Below are positions 33,615-41,869 of a DNA stretch of 64,000 nucleotides, in pieces. Source of the stretch: Chryseobacterium shigense (lineage in GTDB: Bacteria; Bacteroidota; Bacteroidia; Flavobacteriales; Weeksellaceae); NCBI RefSeq assembly GCF_900156575.1, contig NZ_FTNY01000002.1, positions 62,001-126,000 of the forward strand, given 5' to 3'. How positions within the stretch are numbered: position 1 is the first letter of the stretch; the number at the start of each line of letters is the position of its first letter. Under the pieces are notes generated by a model, which worked only from the letters and a program-made list of their open reading frames with translations, was not told the origin of the DNA and did not search any database. The translations under genes were made by a program, and so were the position numbers.

Positions 33615-35144
33615 TTATTCCCACTCAATCGTTGCAGGCGGTTTGCTTGAAATATCATAAGCTACTCTGTTGATTCCTCTTACCTCGTTGATAATTCTGC
33701 TGGATACTGTATCCAGGAACTCGTAAGGAAGTCTGCTCCACGTTGCCGTCATAAAGTCGATGGTGTTGGCAGAACGTACTACTGCTGTATATTCGTACGT
33801 TCTTTCATCTCCCATTACTCCTACTGATTTCACAGGAAGAAGGACTACGAAAGCCTGAGATACTTTTTCGTAAAGATCATTTTTGTATAATTCTTCAATG
33901 AAAATATCATCAGCTTCCTGAAGGATTTTCACTTTCTCAGCATCTACAGCGCCCAATACTCTGATTCCTAATCCAGGGCCCGGGAATGGGTGTCTGTGTA
34001 CCAAATGATGTGGAATACCTAACTCCTCACCTACTTTTCTAACCTCATCTTTGAAAAGTTCTCTTAAAGGTTCCAATAATTCGAATTCCATATCTTCAGG
34101 AAGTCCTCCTACATTGTGGTGAGACTTGATCACTGCAGATGGTCCGTTCACAGACTGGCTTTCAATAACGTCAGGATAGATGGTTCCCTGAGCTAAGAAT
34201 TTAGCGCCTTCAATTTTGTGAGATTCTTCATCAAAAACATGAATAAATTCGTTTCCGATGATCTTTCTTTTCTGTTCCGGATCGTCTACTCCTGCTAATT
34301 TTGAAAGGAATCTTTCTTTAGCATCAACCATTTTAATGTTCATATGGAAATGTTCTCCATAGTTGTCCATTACTTTCTGGCCTTCTTCTTTTCTCAATAA
34401 CCCTGTATCCACGAAGATACACGTCAGCTGATCCCCGATGGCTTTGTGAATAAGAACCGCTGCTACAGAAGAGTCAACACCTCCTGAAAGTCCAAGGATT
34501 ACTCTGCTGTCTCCAACTTTTTCACGGATTTCTTCAACTGTTTTTTCGATATAGTTCGTCAGTTTCCAGTTTTTCTCAGCATTACAGATTGGGAAAACAA
34601 AGTTTTCAAGCATTTTACCGCCTTCTTCCGTATGAGAAACTTCCGGGTGAAACTGAACGCAATATATTTTTTTGTCTTCATTCGAAATAGAAGCAATAAC
34701 TCCTGATTTTGCATTTAATTCAAAACCTGAAGGCAATTCTCCTACTTCGTCAAAGTGACTCATCCATACGATAGAATTCTGAGTAACTCCTTTTAACAAA
34801 GCATTTTCTTTGACAATATCCAAATGAGCTTTTCCGTACTCTCCTTTTTCACCCTTGTTTACTTTTCCGCCTAAAAGGTGAGCGGTAAGCTGCATTCCGT
34901 AGCAAATTCCCAATACAGGAATCCCTTGTTCATACAATTCTTTTTCTACCAGATGAGCATTTTCTGCGTTCACAGAGCTTGGTCCTCCGGAAAGGATGAT
35001 TCCTTTGGGCTGTTTTGCTAAAATATCCTGTAAAGGTGTATTGAAAGGAAGAATTTCGGAATATACACCCATCTCACGGATTCTTCTTCCGATAAGCTGG
35101 TTGTACTGTGACCCGAAATCTAATATGATAATACCGTTGTTCAT
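33615..35144 (-). CDS. guaA: GMP synthase (glutamine-hydrolysing)
   Basis: A 509-residue enzyme that aminates XMP to GMP with ATP and glutamine. The N-terminal class I glutamine amidotransferase has the nucleophile Cys81 (GICYGMQL) and the His/Glu pair in QFHPEVSHT. The ATP-pyrophosphatase domain has the P-loop LGLSGGVDSS, and the C-terminal dimerisation domain ends KPPATIEWE as in other GuaA proteins. It is the most downstream gene of a five-gene purine run on the minus strand, but terminators separate it from purD. Confidence 0.97.
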   Translation of the reverse strand: MNNGIIILDFGSQYNQLIGRRIREMGVYSEILPFNTPLQDILAKQPKGIILSGGPSSVNAENAHLVEKELYEQGIPVLGICYGMQLTAHLLGGKVNKGEKGEYGKAHLDIVKENALLKGVTQNSIVWMSHFDEVGELPSGFELNAKSGVIASISNEDKKIYCVQFHPEVSHTEEGGKMLENFVFPICNAEKNWKLTNYIEKTVEEIREKVGDSRVILGLSGGVDSSVAAVLIHKAIGDQLTCIFVDTGLLRKEEGQKVMDNYGEHFHMNIKMVDAKERFLSKLAGVDDPEQKRKIIGNEFIHVFDEESHKIEGAKFLAQGTIYPDVIESQSVNGPSAVIKSHHNVGGLPEDMEFELLEPLRELFKDEVRKVGEELGIPHHLVHRHPFPGPGLGIRVLGAVDAEKVKILQEADDIFIEELYKNDLYEKVSQAFVVLLPVKSVGVMGDERTYEYTAVVRSANTIDFMTATWSRLPYEFLDTVSSRIINEVRGINRVAYDISSKPPATIEWE

Positions 35145-35184
35145 TTTATTTTATAAATGATAATTGATTGATATGTTTTGAATG

Positions 35185-35255
35185 ATCTCAGATTTCAGAC
35201 CTCAGATTTCAGACTTTGGGCCTGGTATCTGAGATCTTGCATCCGGTATCTAATA
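35185..35255. repeat. word-like repeat in the guaA-purD spacer
   Basis: CTCAGATTTCAGAC and CTCAGATTTCAGAC recur within 30 bases (35188-35214), then TATCTGAGATCTTGCATCCGGTATC. The words match the TCTGATGTC/TCAGATTTCAGAC module of the mosaic repeat family. Confidence 0.6.
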
Positions 35256-35269
35256 TTGACTGTTTTACA

Positions 35270-35303
35270 AAAAAAGACTTGGAAAGGTTCCAAATCTTTT
35301 TTC
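35270..35303. terminator. terminator of purD
   Basis: Stem AAAAAAGACTTGGAA / TTCCAAATCTTTTTT with one internal mismatch (35271-35285 with 35288-35302); runs on both sides. Confidence 0.85.
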
Positions 35304-35313
35304 GTGATTTATT

Positions 35314-36552
35314 TTAAAACTTTCCGATGTCTTCTCTGTAGAAGCCGTAATCGAAATGAATATGGGCTGCATCTTCGTAAACCTTTTTGCGGGCGTCGTC
35401 ATAGGTAGCTCCTGTAGCAACGATGTTCAGAACTCTTCCACCGTTAGAAACTACTTTGTCCGCTTTTCTTACGGCACCTGCGTAAAGAAGTTTGGAATGT
35501 TTCAGTTTGTCCTCTCCTACAATTTCGAAACCTGTTTCAATATTTCTAGGGTAACCTCCTGAACACATAACAAGACATACTGCTTTTTCGTCTTTAAACT
35601 TAAGCTCGATATCTTTTCCTTCCATACAGTCCTGGATCACATCAAGAAGATTGTTTTCCATTAATGCCATTAATACCTGAGTTTCCGGATCTCCGAATCT
35701 CATGTTGTATTCCAGAAGGTAAGTTCCGTTTTTAGTCACCATCAATCCGAAGAAAATGATTCCTTTAAAGCTGAATCCTTCTCCTTTAAGACCGTTAATG
35801 GTAGTTTGTAAGATATTTTTTTCAAAATCGGCATAATGCTCCTGCGTAAAATCAGGGCTTGGTGCTACAGATCCCATACCACCGGTATTTGGTCCTGTAT
35901 CTCCATTTCCAGCTTTTTTATAATCTTTGGCCGCGATACAAGGGAAAATCTTTTCACCGTTGGAGAATGCAATGATGGAAGCTTCAAAACCTTCTAAATA
36001 TTCTTCAATAACCAGACGGATTCCTGCATCTCCATAAATTCTTCTGATCATGAAATCGTGGATCGTAGCTTCAGCTTCTTCAAGGTTGTCACAGATAACT
36101 ACCCCTTTTCCACCTGCCAGACCGCTTGCCTTCACTACTAAAGGATACTGCTGAGTCTGAACATATTCTTTAGCATCATTATATGAATCAAATACTACCG
36201 CTTTAGCCGTTTTGATATCATAGGTCTGCATAAATTTCTTAGAGAAAGCTTTACTTCCTTCCAGACTCGCTACTTTTTGGTTCGGACCGAAAACTTTAAG
36301 ATCGTGCTTTTTGAATTCATCCTTCAGACCTGCAACAAGAGGTGCTTCAGGACCTACAATGGTAAGATCCACCTTTTCTTTAATGGCAAAATCTCTCAGT
36401 TCTTTGATCTCTGATAAATGAACATTTTTCCCTATTACATCGGTGGTAGCATTACCGTTAGCAAAAAACATTTTAGAAATTCTTGGGTCATTCTGAAGCT
36501 TTGCTGCTAAAGCAGATTCTCTACCGCCTTCACCTATGATTAATATTCTCAT
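35314..36552 (-). CDS. purD: phosphoribosylamine-glycine ligase (GAR synthetase)
   Basis: A 412-residue ATP-grasp enzyme, second step of purine synthesis: phosphoribosylamine plus glycine to GAR. It begins MRILIIGEGGRESALA, and has the ATP-grasp lysines in PLVVKASGLAGGKGVVIC, and the Mg-site NTGGMGSVAPSP and EYNMRFGDPETQ motifs. It has its own promoter box (TATATTTG) and terminator, so it is an independent transcript within the purine region. Confidence 0.97.
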   Translation of the reverse strand: MRILIIGEGGRESALAAKLQNDPRISKMFFANGNATTDVIGKNVHLSEIKELRDFAIKEKVDLTIVGPEAPLVAGLKDEFKKHDLKVFGPNQKVASLEGSKAFSKKFMQTYDIKTAKAVVFDSYNDAKEYVQTQQYPLVVKASGLAGGKGVVICDNLEEAEATIHDFMIRRIYGDAGIRLVIEEYLEGFEASIIAFSNGEKIFPCIAAKDYKKAGNGDTGPNTGGMGSVAPSPDFTQEHYADFEKNILQTTINGLKGEGFSFKGIIFFGLMVTKNGTYLLEYNMRFGDPETQVLMALMENNLLDVIQDCMEGKDIELKFKDEKAVCLVMCSGGYPRNIETGFEIVGEDKLKHSKLLYAGAVRKADKVVSNGGRVLNIVATGATYDDARKKVYEDAAHIHFDYGFYREDIGKF

Positions 36553-36579
36553 ACTTTATTTATTATCTAGTCTATTTTA

Positions 36580-36611
36580 CAAATATATAATTTTGAATGC
36601 TATAAATACAA
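36580..36611 (-). promoter_or_regulatory. purD promoter
   Basis: On the minus strand TTG (36611-36609), 21-base spacer, TATATTTG (36587-36580), fitting the flavobacterial TTG-N17-23-TAnnTTTG form, about 28 bases before the ATG. Confidence 0.6.
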
Positions 36612-36640
36612 TCCCAAATTATTTTTTAATTCTATTTTAA

Positions 36641-38158
36641 TTAATGTAAAAAATGTCTCACCCCGGTAAACATCATAGGAATACCGTGCTCATTGGCAGC
36701 TTCAATACTGTCCTGATCTTTTACACTTCCACCTGGCTGGATGATTGCTTTAATTCCTTCTTTAGCGCAGAAATCTACTACGTCACGGAAAGGGAAAAAG
36801 GCGTCAGAAGCCAGTACAAGATCTCCTGTGAATTTCTCTTTTGCTCTTTCAATGGCCTGCTCGGTCGCCCAGATTCTGTTCACCTGTCCGCCACCGATTC
36901 CGAAGGCCTGAATACCATTGGAAACAACAATCGCGTTTGATTTTACGTACTTCACGACTCTCTGAGAGAAAAGAAGGGCTTTTTTCTGTTCTTCTGAAGG
37001 CTGTACTTCAGTTACTACTTTGATATCGTCTGAAAAATGGGAGTCATTATCCTGAACCAGGATACCTCCGTCAATTTTCACCCACGTTTGCTTGTCAGAA
37101 ACCGGGTTAACGATTTTTATAATTCTAAGGTTTTTCTTTTTTCTTAAAACTTCAAGAGCTGCTTCATCAAATTCCGGAGCCATGACGATCTCAAGGAACG
37201 TTTTGTTCAGCTCTTCAGCTGTTGCTGCATCGATCTTGTAGTTCATTGCAACAATGCCGCCAAAAATAGAAATCGGGTCACATTCGAAAGTTTTTTGGTA
37301 AGTTTCCAATGCTGAAGTTCCGATGGCTACTCCACAAGGGGTAGAGTGCTTCACTGCGCAGCATGCCATTTCTTCTTTGAATTCGGTTACTACCTTCCAG
37401 CAAAGGTCCATATCACGAAGGTTATTGAAAGAAAGTTCTTTACCACCTAGTTGTTCGAAATCTTTCATCGCACCGTTTTCAAACGTAGAAACGTAGTAAG
37501 CAGCAGTTTGGTGAGGGTTTTCACCATATCTTAAATCAGATGCTTTTTTATAAGAAGCATTAAGATACGCAGGATATTCTTCATCTAAAAGCATTCTTGA
37601 AATAGCCCCGTCATAAGCTGAAGTAAGGTTAAATACTTTTCCTGCCAACTTTTTACGGGTTTCGATGTATGTATCACCGTTCTGTTCCATTTCCAGTTTT
37701 ACCGTTGCATAATCTTCCACATCGGTAATTACGGTAACAGAATCGAAGTTCTTAGCTGCCGAACGAAGCATTGAAGGACCGCCGATATCGATGAATTCTA
37801 CTTTCTCATGTAAAGAAATATCTTTGTTTACATTTTCAAAGAAAGGGTAAAGGTTGACGATCACCATATCGATCAGATCAATTCCATGTTCCTGAACGGT
37901 TTTCATGTGTTCTTCATTGGAACGAACTGCTAAAAGACCTCCGTGTACTTTAGGGTGAAGGGTTTTCACTCTTCCGTCCAGCATTTCAGGGAAATTGGTT
38001 ACCTCATCGATCTGAATCGGATTTAAACCAGCATCTTTCAAATGCTTGAACGTTCCTCCCGTAGAAATCAACTCATAATTCTGGGCTTCCAAAAACTGGG
38101 CGAACTCGATCAGGCCGCTTTTGTCAGAAACACTGATTAAAACTCTCTTTTTACTCAT
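36641..38158 (-). CDS. purH: bifunctional AICAR transformylase / IMP cyclohydrolase
   Basis: A 505-residue enzyme for the last two steps to IMP. The N-terminal MGS-like domain ([16 protein letters not shown]) is the cyclohydrolase; the C-terminal AICARFT domain has the [11 protein letters not shown] motif with the catalytic Lys-His pair and ends ...[10 protein letters not shown]. Start at ATG 38158 (MSKKRVLIS); a longer in-frame reading to 38236 would cross the palindromic leader and has no homology signal. The 300-base upstream spacer carries two TAGGAT palindromes and a repeat. Confidence 0.97.
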   Translation of the reverse strand: MSKKRVLISVSDKSGLIEFAQFLEAQNYELISTGGTFKHLKDAGLNPIQIDEVTNFPEMLDGRVKTLHPKVHGGLLAVRSNEEHMKTVQEHGIDLIDMVIVNLYPFFENVNKDISLHEKVEFIDIGGPSMLRSAAKNFDSVTVITDVEDYATVKLEMEQNGDTYIETRKKLAGKVFNLTSAYDGAISRMLLDEEYPAYLNASYKKASDLRYGENPHQTAAYYVSTFENGAMKDFEQLGGKELSFNNLRDMDLCWKVVTEFKEEMACCAVKHSTPCGVAIGTSALETYQKTFECDPISIFGGIVAMNYKIDAATAEELNKTFLEIVMAPEFDEAALEVLRKKKNLRIIKIVNPVSDKQTWVKIDGGILVQDNDSHFSDDIKVVTEVQPSEEQKKALLFSQRVVKYVKSNAIVVSNGIQAFGIGGGQVNRIWATEQAIERAKEKFTGDLVLASDAFFPFRDVVDFCAKEGIKAIIQPGGSVKDQDSIEAANEHGIPMMFTGVRHFLH

Positions 38159-38373
38159 TTTTACTTTTTGATTTTTTCCCATAGGATTGCATCCTATGTT
38201 TGTTTTAAATCGTCCTTGGGGATTTTTTATAAGCATTAGGATAAAAATCCTATCCTTGATTAAATTGTCCCTTCAAGACTTTTACTTTCAATTTTTACTT
38301 TTCACAGCTATTTCAAACTGTAGCCCGGTCTTTCACCCCCGGACTTACTTTTATTTACTTAGATTTCTTTTTT
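38159..38373 (-). promoter_or_regulatory. purH leader region with twin TAGGAT palindromes
   Basis: CATAGGAT-TGC-ATCCTATG (38180-38198) and TAGGAT-AAAA-ATCCTA (38237-38252) are near-identical palindromes 38 bases apart. Further up, CCGGGGGTGAAAGACCGG and ACAG...CTGT can pair (38296-38340). No family riboswitch recognised; could be operators or RNA hairpins. Confidence 0.5.
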
Positions 38374-38466
38374 AATGTAACAATGGATCAATGTAACAGT
38401 CTAGCAATGTAATAATGATCATAATTGGTACATTGGTACATTGTTATATTGGTACATTATTCTATT
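38374..38466. repeat. inverted word-like repeat A (purH-purN spacer)
   Basis: Left half AATGTAACAATGGATCAATG..., right half AATTGGTACATTGGTACATTG...; the halves are imperfect inverted copies around GATCAT. Very close to repeat B (39034-39126). The end of the repeat runs into the purN stop codon. Confidence 0.7.
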
Positions 38467-39028
38467 GATTTCCTAAAACTTTATTGATCGCTTTTGGAAA
38501 TATTTCATATTCAATATGATGTACTTTCTCTGCAATCGTTTCCGGAGTATCTTCTGCCGTTACTTCAAATGATTTTTGAAGAATCGGTTCTCCTTCATCA
38601 ATGCCTGGAGTTACAAAATGAACGGTTGCACCGCTTTCTTTTTCCCCAGCTTCAATAACGGCATTGTGAACATGCATTCCCCACATTCCTTTTCCTCCGA
38701 ATTTAGGAAGCAATGCAGGATGGATATTGATAATCTTCCCTGTCCAGTTTTCACAGAATTCAGGTTTTAGAATGGATAAGAATCCTGCCAATACGATCAG
38801 ATCTGTATCTTTCGGAATCACATGTCCCAATTCATTGCTGAAGTTCTTTCCTCTTGGGATCAAAAGATGGTCTATATGATGGTTTTTTGCTCTTTCAAGT
38901 CCGTAACATTCTCTATCTGCCACTACCAAAGATACTTTTGCATTCTGGATTTCTCCGTTGTCAATGGTATCTATGATTCTCTGCAGATTGGTCCCGGAAC
39001 CTGAAACGAGTATAACTAAATTTTTCAT
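38462..39028 (-). CDS. purN: phosphoribosylglycinamide formyltransferase
   Basis: A 188-residue 10-formyl-THF-dependent enzyme that converts GAR to FGAR. Family motifs: VSGSGTNLQ at the phosphate site (8-16), the catalytic Asn-His in INIHPALLPKFGG, and the Asp of PGIDEGEPI. Length and ends are standard. It is flanked on both sides by related inverted repeats, with purM upstream on the same strand. Confidence 0.96.
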   Translation of the reverse strand: MKNLVILVSGSGTNLQRIIDTIDNGEIQNAKVSLVVADRECYGLERAKNHHIDHLLIPRGKNFSNELGHVIPKDTDLIVLAGFLSILKPEFCENWTGKIINIHPALLPKFGGKGMWGMHVHNAVIEAGEKESGATVHFVTPGIDEGEPILQKSFEVTAEDTPETIAEKVHHIEYEIFPKAINKVLGNQ

Positions 39029-39033
39029 GTTGA

Positions 39034-39126
39034 TAATCTAACAATGGATCAGTCTAGCAATGTAACAATGAATTCAATTGGTACACTGGTACACTGGTAC
39101 ATTGTTATATTGTTATATTGTTAAAT
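39034..39126. repeat. inverted word-like repeat B (purN-purM spacer)
   Basis: AATCTAACAATGGATCAGTC... then TTCAATTGGTACACTGGTACACTGG...TTGTTATATTG; fills the whole 84-base spacer and overlaps the last codons and stop of purM. Confidence 0.7.
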
Positions 39127-40105
39127 TGATTTTCTCGCTTCCCTCCGTGATCTCTCCGATTTCGTAAGCATCGTCTAAAAGATGTAATACTTTTTCTGCG
39201 TGATCTGCATCAGCTACGATGATCATTCCTACTCCCATATTGAAGGTTCCGAACATTTCTTCACGGGATACGCCACCTCTTTTTTCCAGTTCAAGCATTA
39301 CACTAGGAATTTTGATCTTGGCAGCATCGATAGAAGCACAAAGCCCTTCAGGAATAATTCTCGGAACATTTTCGTAAAGTCCTCCTCCTGTAATGTGAGC
39401 AATACCGGAAACTTTTACTTCCTCCAACACTTTATGAATATCTTTGTAATATAATCTTGTAGGTACTAAAAGGGTTTCGTATAAAGGTTTTCCTTCAAAC
39501 TCTTCCTGGAAGTCAGGGAATACTTTTCTTACCAATGAAAATCCGTTGGAGTGGAATCCTGAGCTTGGAAGTGCGATGATTTTATTTCCTGTTTTGATGG
39601 TAGAACCGTCAATAATCTGATCTTTTTCCACGATCCCTACACAGAATCCTGCAACATCATAATCTCCCGGCTGGTACATTCCCGGCATTTCAGCAGTTTC
39701 ACCACCAATCAATGCGCAGTTGTTGTCCTTACAAGCTTTCACCATTCCAAGAACGATTTCAGCAGCAATTTCTGAATCCAGCTTTCCGCAAGCCAGATAA
39801 TCTAAGAAGAATAGAGGTTTTGCACCATGGCAAAGGATGTCATTGGCACACATGGCGAAACAGTCGACCCCGATAGAATCGTATTGTTTGGTATCCAAAG
39901 CTACTTTCAGCTTGGTTCCTACTCCATCTGTTCCTGAAACCAGCACCGGATTTTTATATCCTCCGATCTCATAGAAAGCTCCAAAACTCCCCAAATGGTT
40001 CAATACATTTGAGTTATGGGTTTCGCCTACTGCTTTTTTGATCTTATCAACCGTTTTGTACCCTTCTTCTTTGTCTACGCCTGCTGATTTGTAAGTGTTG
40101 CTCAT
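39113..40105 (-). CDS. purM: phosphoribosylformylglycinamidine cyclo-ligase (AIR synthetase)
   Basis: A 330-residue ATP-dependent enzyme that closes the imidazole ring (FGAM to AIR). Motifs: VSGTDGVGTKLKVA, GGETAEMPGMY, and HITGGGLYENVPRI. The last residues, NLTI, are encoded by bases that belong to the downstream repeat, suggesting the repeat abutted or replaced the original 3' end. Standard length otherwise. Upstream lies another copy of the repeat and then a compact small transcription unit. Confidence 0.96.
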   Translation of the reverse strand: MSNTYKSAGVDKEEGYKTVDKIKKAVGETHNSNVLNHLGSFGAFYEIGGYKNPVLVSGTDGVGTKLKVALDTKQYDSIGVDCFAMCANDILCHGAKPLFFLDYLACGKLDSEIAAEIVLGMVKACKDNNCALIGGETAEMPGMYQPGDYDVAGFCVGIVEKDQIIDGSTIKTGNKIIALPSSGFHSNGFSLVRKVFPDFQEEFEGKPLYETLLVPTRLYYKDIHKVLEEVKVSGIAHITGGGLYENVPRIIPEGLCASIDAAKIKIPSVMLELEKRGGVSREEMFGTFNMGVGMIIVADADHAEKVLHLLDDAYEIGEITEGSEKINLTI

Positions 40106-40124
40106 GTTTAATAATTTTATTAGT

Positions 40125-40216
40125 GTAGCAATATATCAGTTTAACAATGTAACAATCATCTTGTTTGGAAAACCAAAAAACTGGTATATTGATACATTGG
40201 TATATTGGTACATTTT
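40125..40216. repeat. inverted word-like repeat C (upstream of purM)
   Basis: GTGTAGCAATATATCAGTTTAACAATGTAACAATC... and ...CTGGTATATTGATACATTGGTATATTGGTACATTT form two arms around a TTGTTTGGAAAACCAAAAAA centre. Diverged relative of repeats A and B. Confidence 0.6.
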
Positions 40217-40248
40217 ATTTCTATAATTACTTTTTATATCGGTTTTAG

Positions 40249-40285
40249 AAAATAAAAAAGCCGACAATCTTGGTAGATTATCGGC
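40249..40285 (-). terminator. terminator of the small 40.3 kb unit
   Basis: 11-bp stem GCCGACAATCT / AGATTATCGGC (40260-40285, one mismatch, loop TGGT), with a T-run on the minus strand; only 7 bases after the small ORF's stop. Confidence 0.85.
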
Positions 40286-40292
40286 CGTTATT

Positions 40293-40367
40293 TTATCTCA
40301 GAATTTCAGAGTCCACAGTTTTCCCTTTCTCTGAGAAACATTCTTTAAAAGTGGTCTGAATTTTCAT
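40293..40367 (-). CDS. 24-residue small ORF with consensus promoter and terminator
   Basis: ATG 40367 to TAA 40295-40293 encodes MKIQTTFKECF followed by 13 more residues ending SEILR. An A-rich AAAAAGAAAAAG precedes the ATG. A full consensus promoter stands just upstream and a strong terminator just downstream, so a transcript of about 125 bases is likely. It might be a true small protein, a leader peptide or merely a small RNA; I do not recognise the sequence. One Cys at residue 10, no membrane segment. Confidence 0.45.
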   Translation of the reverse strand: MKIQTTFKECFSEKGKTVDSEILR

Positions 40368-40380
40368 CTTTTTCTTTTTG

Positions 40381-40411
40381 CAAAAATAGTAATTTTAAAT
40401 TAATATTCAAA
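40381..40411 (-). promoter_or_regulatory. full-consensus Bacteroidota promoter
   Basis: On the minus strand TTTG (40411-40408), exactly 19 bases, TATTTTTG (40388-40381): an exact TTTG-N19-TAnnTTTG match, the best in the window. It starts right after the FMN reductase stop. Confidence 0.8.
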
Positions 40412-40413
40412 CT

Positions 40414-40965
40414 CTATTTTTCAAGGAGGGTTTCAATGGCTGCAATCTTCTTGATTTTATCTTTTAATTCGCTGTCTTTCTCATCATTGGAAATCTTTTG
40501 TGCCGCTTTATCAAAGTTGTCATTAAAGAAAGGAAGTGAGAAAGTTTCTACAATATTTCCACCATGGGAAGGAAAACGCTTCGATGCAGCTTCTAAAACT
40601 CCCGCTCCGCCTCTGCCTCCCGGAGAGGTTGACATCAATAACATGGGCACCTGATTAAATACCGTTCTGTCTTTAATTCTGGATACCCAATCGAACACAT
40701 TTTTGAATGCTGTAGAATAAGTTCCGTTGTGCTCAGGCAATGATACCAAAAGAAGATCAGCTCCATCAATTTTTGAGGCAAAATCTTTTGCTTCCTGAGG
40801 AACACCTCCTGCCAATTCTCTTTCGTGCTTATAGATGGGCATTTCGAAAGGGTTTAAATCTATTACTTCTACTTCTTCATGGTCAAACAGAGATGATGCA
40901 TAGGCTACTAACTGTCTGTTCATTGAAGCATCTGAATTGCTTCCTGCTATTGCTAAAACTTTCAT
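40414..40965 (-). CDS. NADPH-dependent FMN reductase family protein
   Basis: A 183-residue flavodoxin-fold oxidoreductase. The FMN phosphate loop is AGSNSDASMNRQL (7-19), and SLPEHNGTYSTAFKNVFDWVSR is the characteristic flavin-binding segment (PEYNGS in relatives). MSTSPGGRGGAGVLE follows. Such enzymes reduce quinones, chromate or free FMN. Its neighbour upstream is a pirin-like quercetinase, an association suggesting stress or quinone metabolism, but they are 88 bases apart with no clear shared promoter. Confidence 0.92.
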   Translation of the reverse strand: MKVLAIAGSNSDASMNRQLVAYASSLFDHEEVEVIDLNPFEMPIYKHERELAGGVPQEAKDFASKIDGADLLLVSLPEHNGTYSTAFKNVFDWVSRIKDRTVFNQVPMLLMSTSPGGRGGAGVLEAASKRFPSHGGNIVETFSLPFFNDNFDKAAQKISNDEKDSELKDKIKKIAAIETLLEK

Positions 40966-41053
40966 TATTGTTTATCTGTTTAATGTATTTTGATTATTAA
41001 TAAGTCTTTATTTTTACCCAAAGATCGCAAAGATTTTCAAAATCTGTATTTTA

Positions 41054-41782
41054 TTATTTTAAATAATCCGGAAGCTCCATTGGCACTTCCATTAATAAGA
41101 TTTCAGCATCATCTACTGCTTCAATATTAAAACTCTGCGTGTCCCAGATTCCCAATCCGTCTCTTTCATTCAAAACCCGGTCTCCTACTTTGGCGCTTCC
41201 TTTTAAAACGAAGGCATAAACTCCATTTCCTTTTTTGTTCAGCATATAATTTTTGCCGTTTCCTGCTTTGAAATTAGCCAGATTAAACCATGCATCCTGA
41301 TGGATCCAAACTCCGTCATCATTTTTATTGGGAGACAAAATCTGCTGGAATCCATTGATTTTCTCCCCTTCTTTGATGCTTTTCTGATCATATCTCGGTT
41401 CCACATTCACTTCTTTAGGGAAAACCCAGATCTGCAGAAATTTCACTGCTTCGTCTTTATTTTTATTGTACTCGCTGTGCATCACTCCGGTTCCGGCGCT
41501 CATGACCTGGATCTCTCCTTTTTTGATAACGGCAGTAGTTCCCATTGAGTCTTTATGTTCCAAATCTCCTTCCAAAGGAATTGATATAATTTCCATGTCC
41601 CTGTGCGGGTGTGTTCCAAATCCCATTCCCTGTGAAACGGTATCGTCGTTCAATACTCTTAAAACACCAAAATTCATTCTGTCTTTGTTTTGATAGTTGG
41701 CAAAACTGAAGGTGTGGTAGCTATTTAGCCAGCCGTGATCTGCGTGGCCTCTTGAATCTGCTTTATGATATACTGTTTTCAT
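41054..41782 (-). CDS. pirin family protein (YhhW-like quercetinase)
   Basis: A 242-residue bicupin. The metal ligands match E. coli YhhW: His58, His60, His102 and Glu104 (GTHPHRDMEI, GVMHSEYN). Pirins of this type can oxidise quercetin, though the physiological substrate in bacteria is uncertain. It has a TACATTTG promoter box and is followed by the FMN reductase gene. Confidence 0.94.
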   Translation of the reverse strand: MKTVYHKADSRGHADHGWLNSYHTFSFANYQNKDRMNFGVLRVLNDDTVSQGMGFGTHPHRDMEIISIPLEGDLEHKDSMGTTAVIKKGEIQVMSAGTGVMHSEYNKNKDEAVKFLQIWVFPKEVNVEPRYDQKSIKEGEKINGFQQILSPNKNDDGVWIHQDAWFNLANFKAGNGKNYMLNKKGNGVYAFVLKGSAKVGDRVLNERDGLGIWDTQSFNIEAVDDAEILLMEVPMELPDYLK

Positions 41783-41802
41783 ACTGTGATTATTTTATGG
41801 TA

Positions 41803-41810
41803 CAAATGTA
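41803..41810 (-). promoter_or_regulatory. -7 promoter box of the pirin gene
   Basis: Minus-strand TACATTTG matches TAnnTTTG, 20 bases before the ATG. Confidence 0.5.
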
Positions 41811-41869
41811 GGATATAGAGGTGTTTGAAAGTGTTGATGTAGGTTAAGAAAGGATTTTAGGCTGTTTTT

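Noticed and set aside
38159..38236. N-terminal extension of PurH to 38236
   Set aside because: The extra residues are encoded by the palindromic leader; PurH proteins start with the [11 protein letters not shown] segment a few residues after Met.
38374..40216. CRISPR array around purN/purM
   Set aside because: The repeated words are only 7-11 bases, degenerate, and adjacent without unique spacers; three separate spacers are involved and no cas genes are present.
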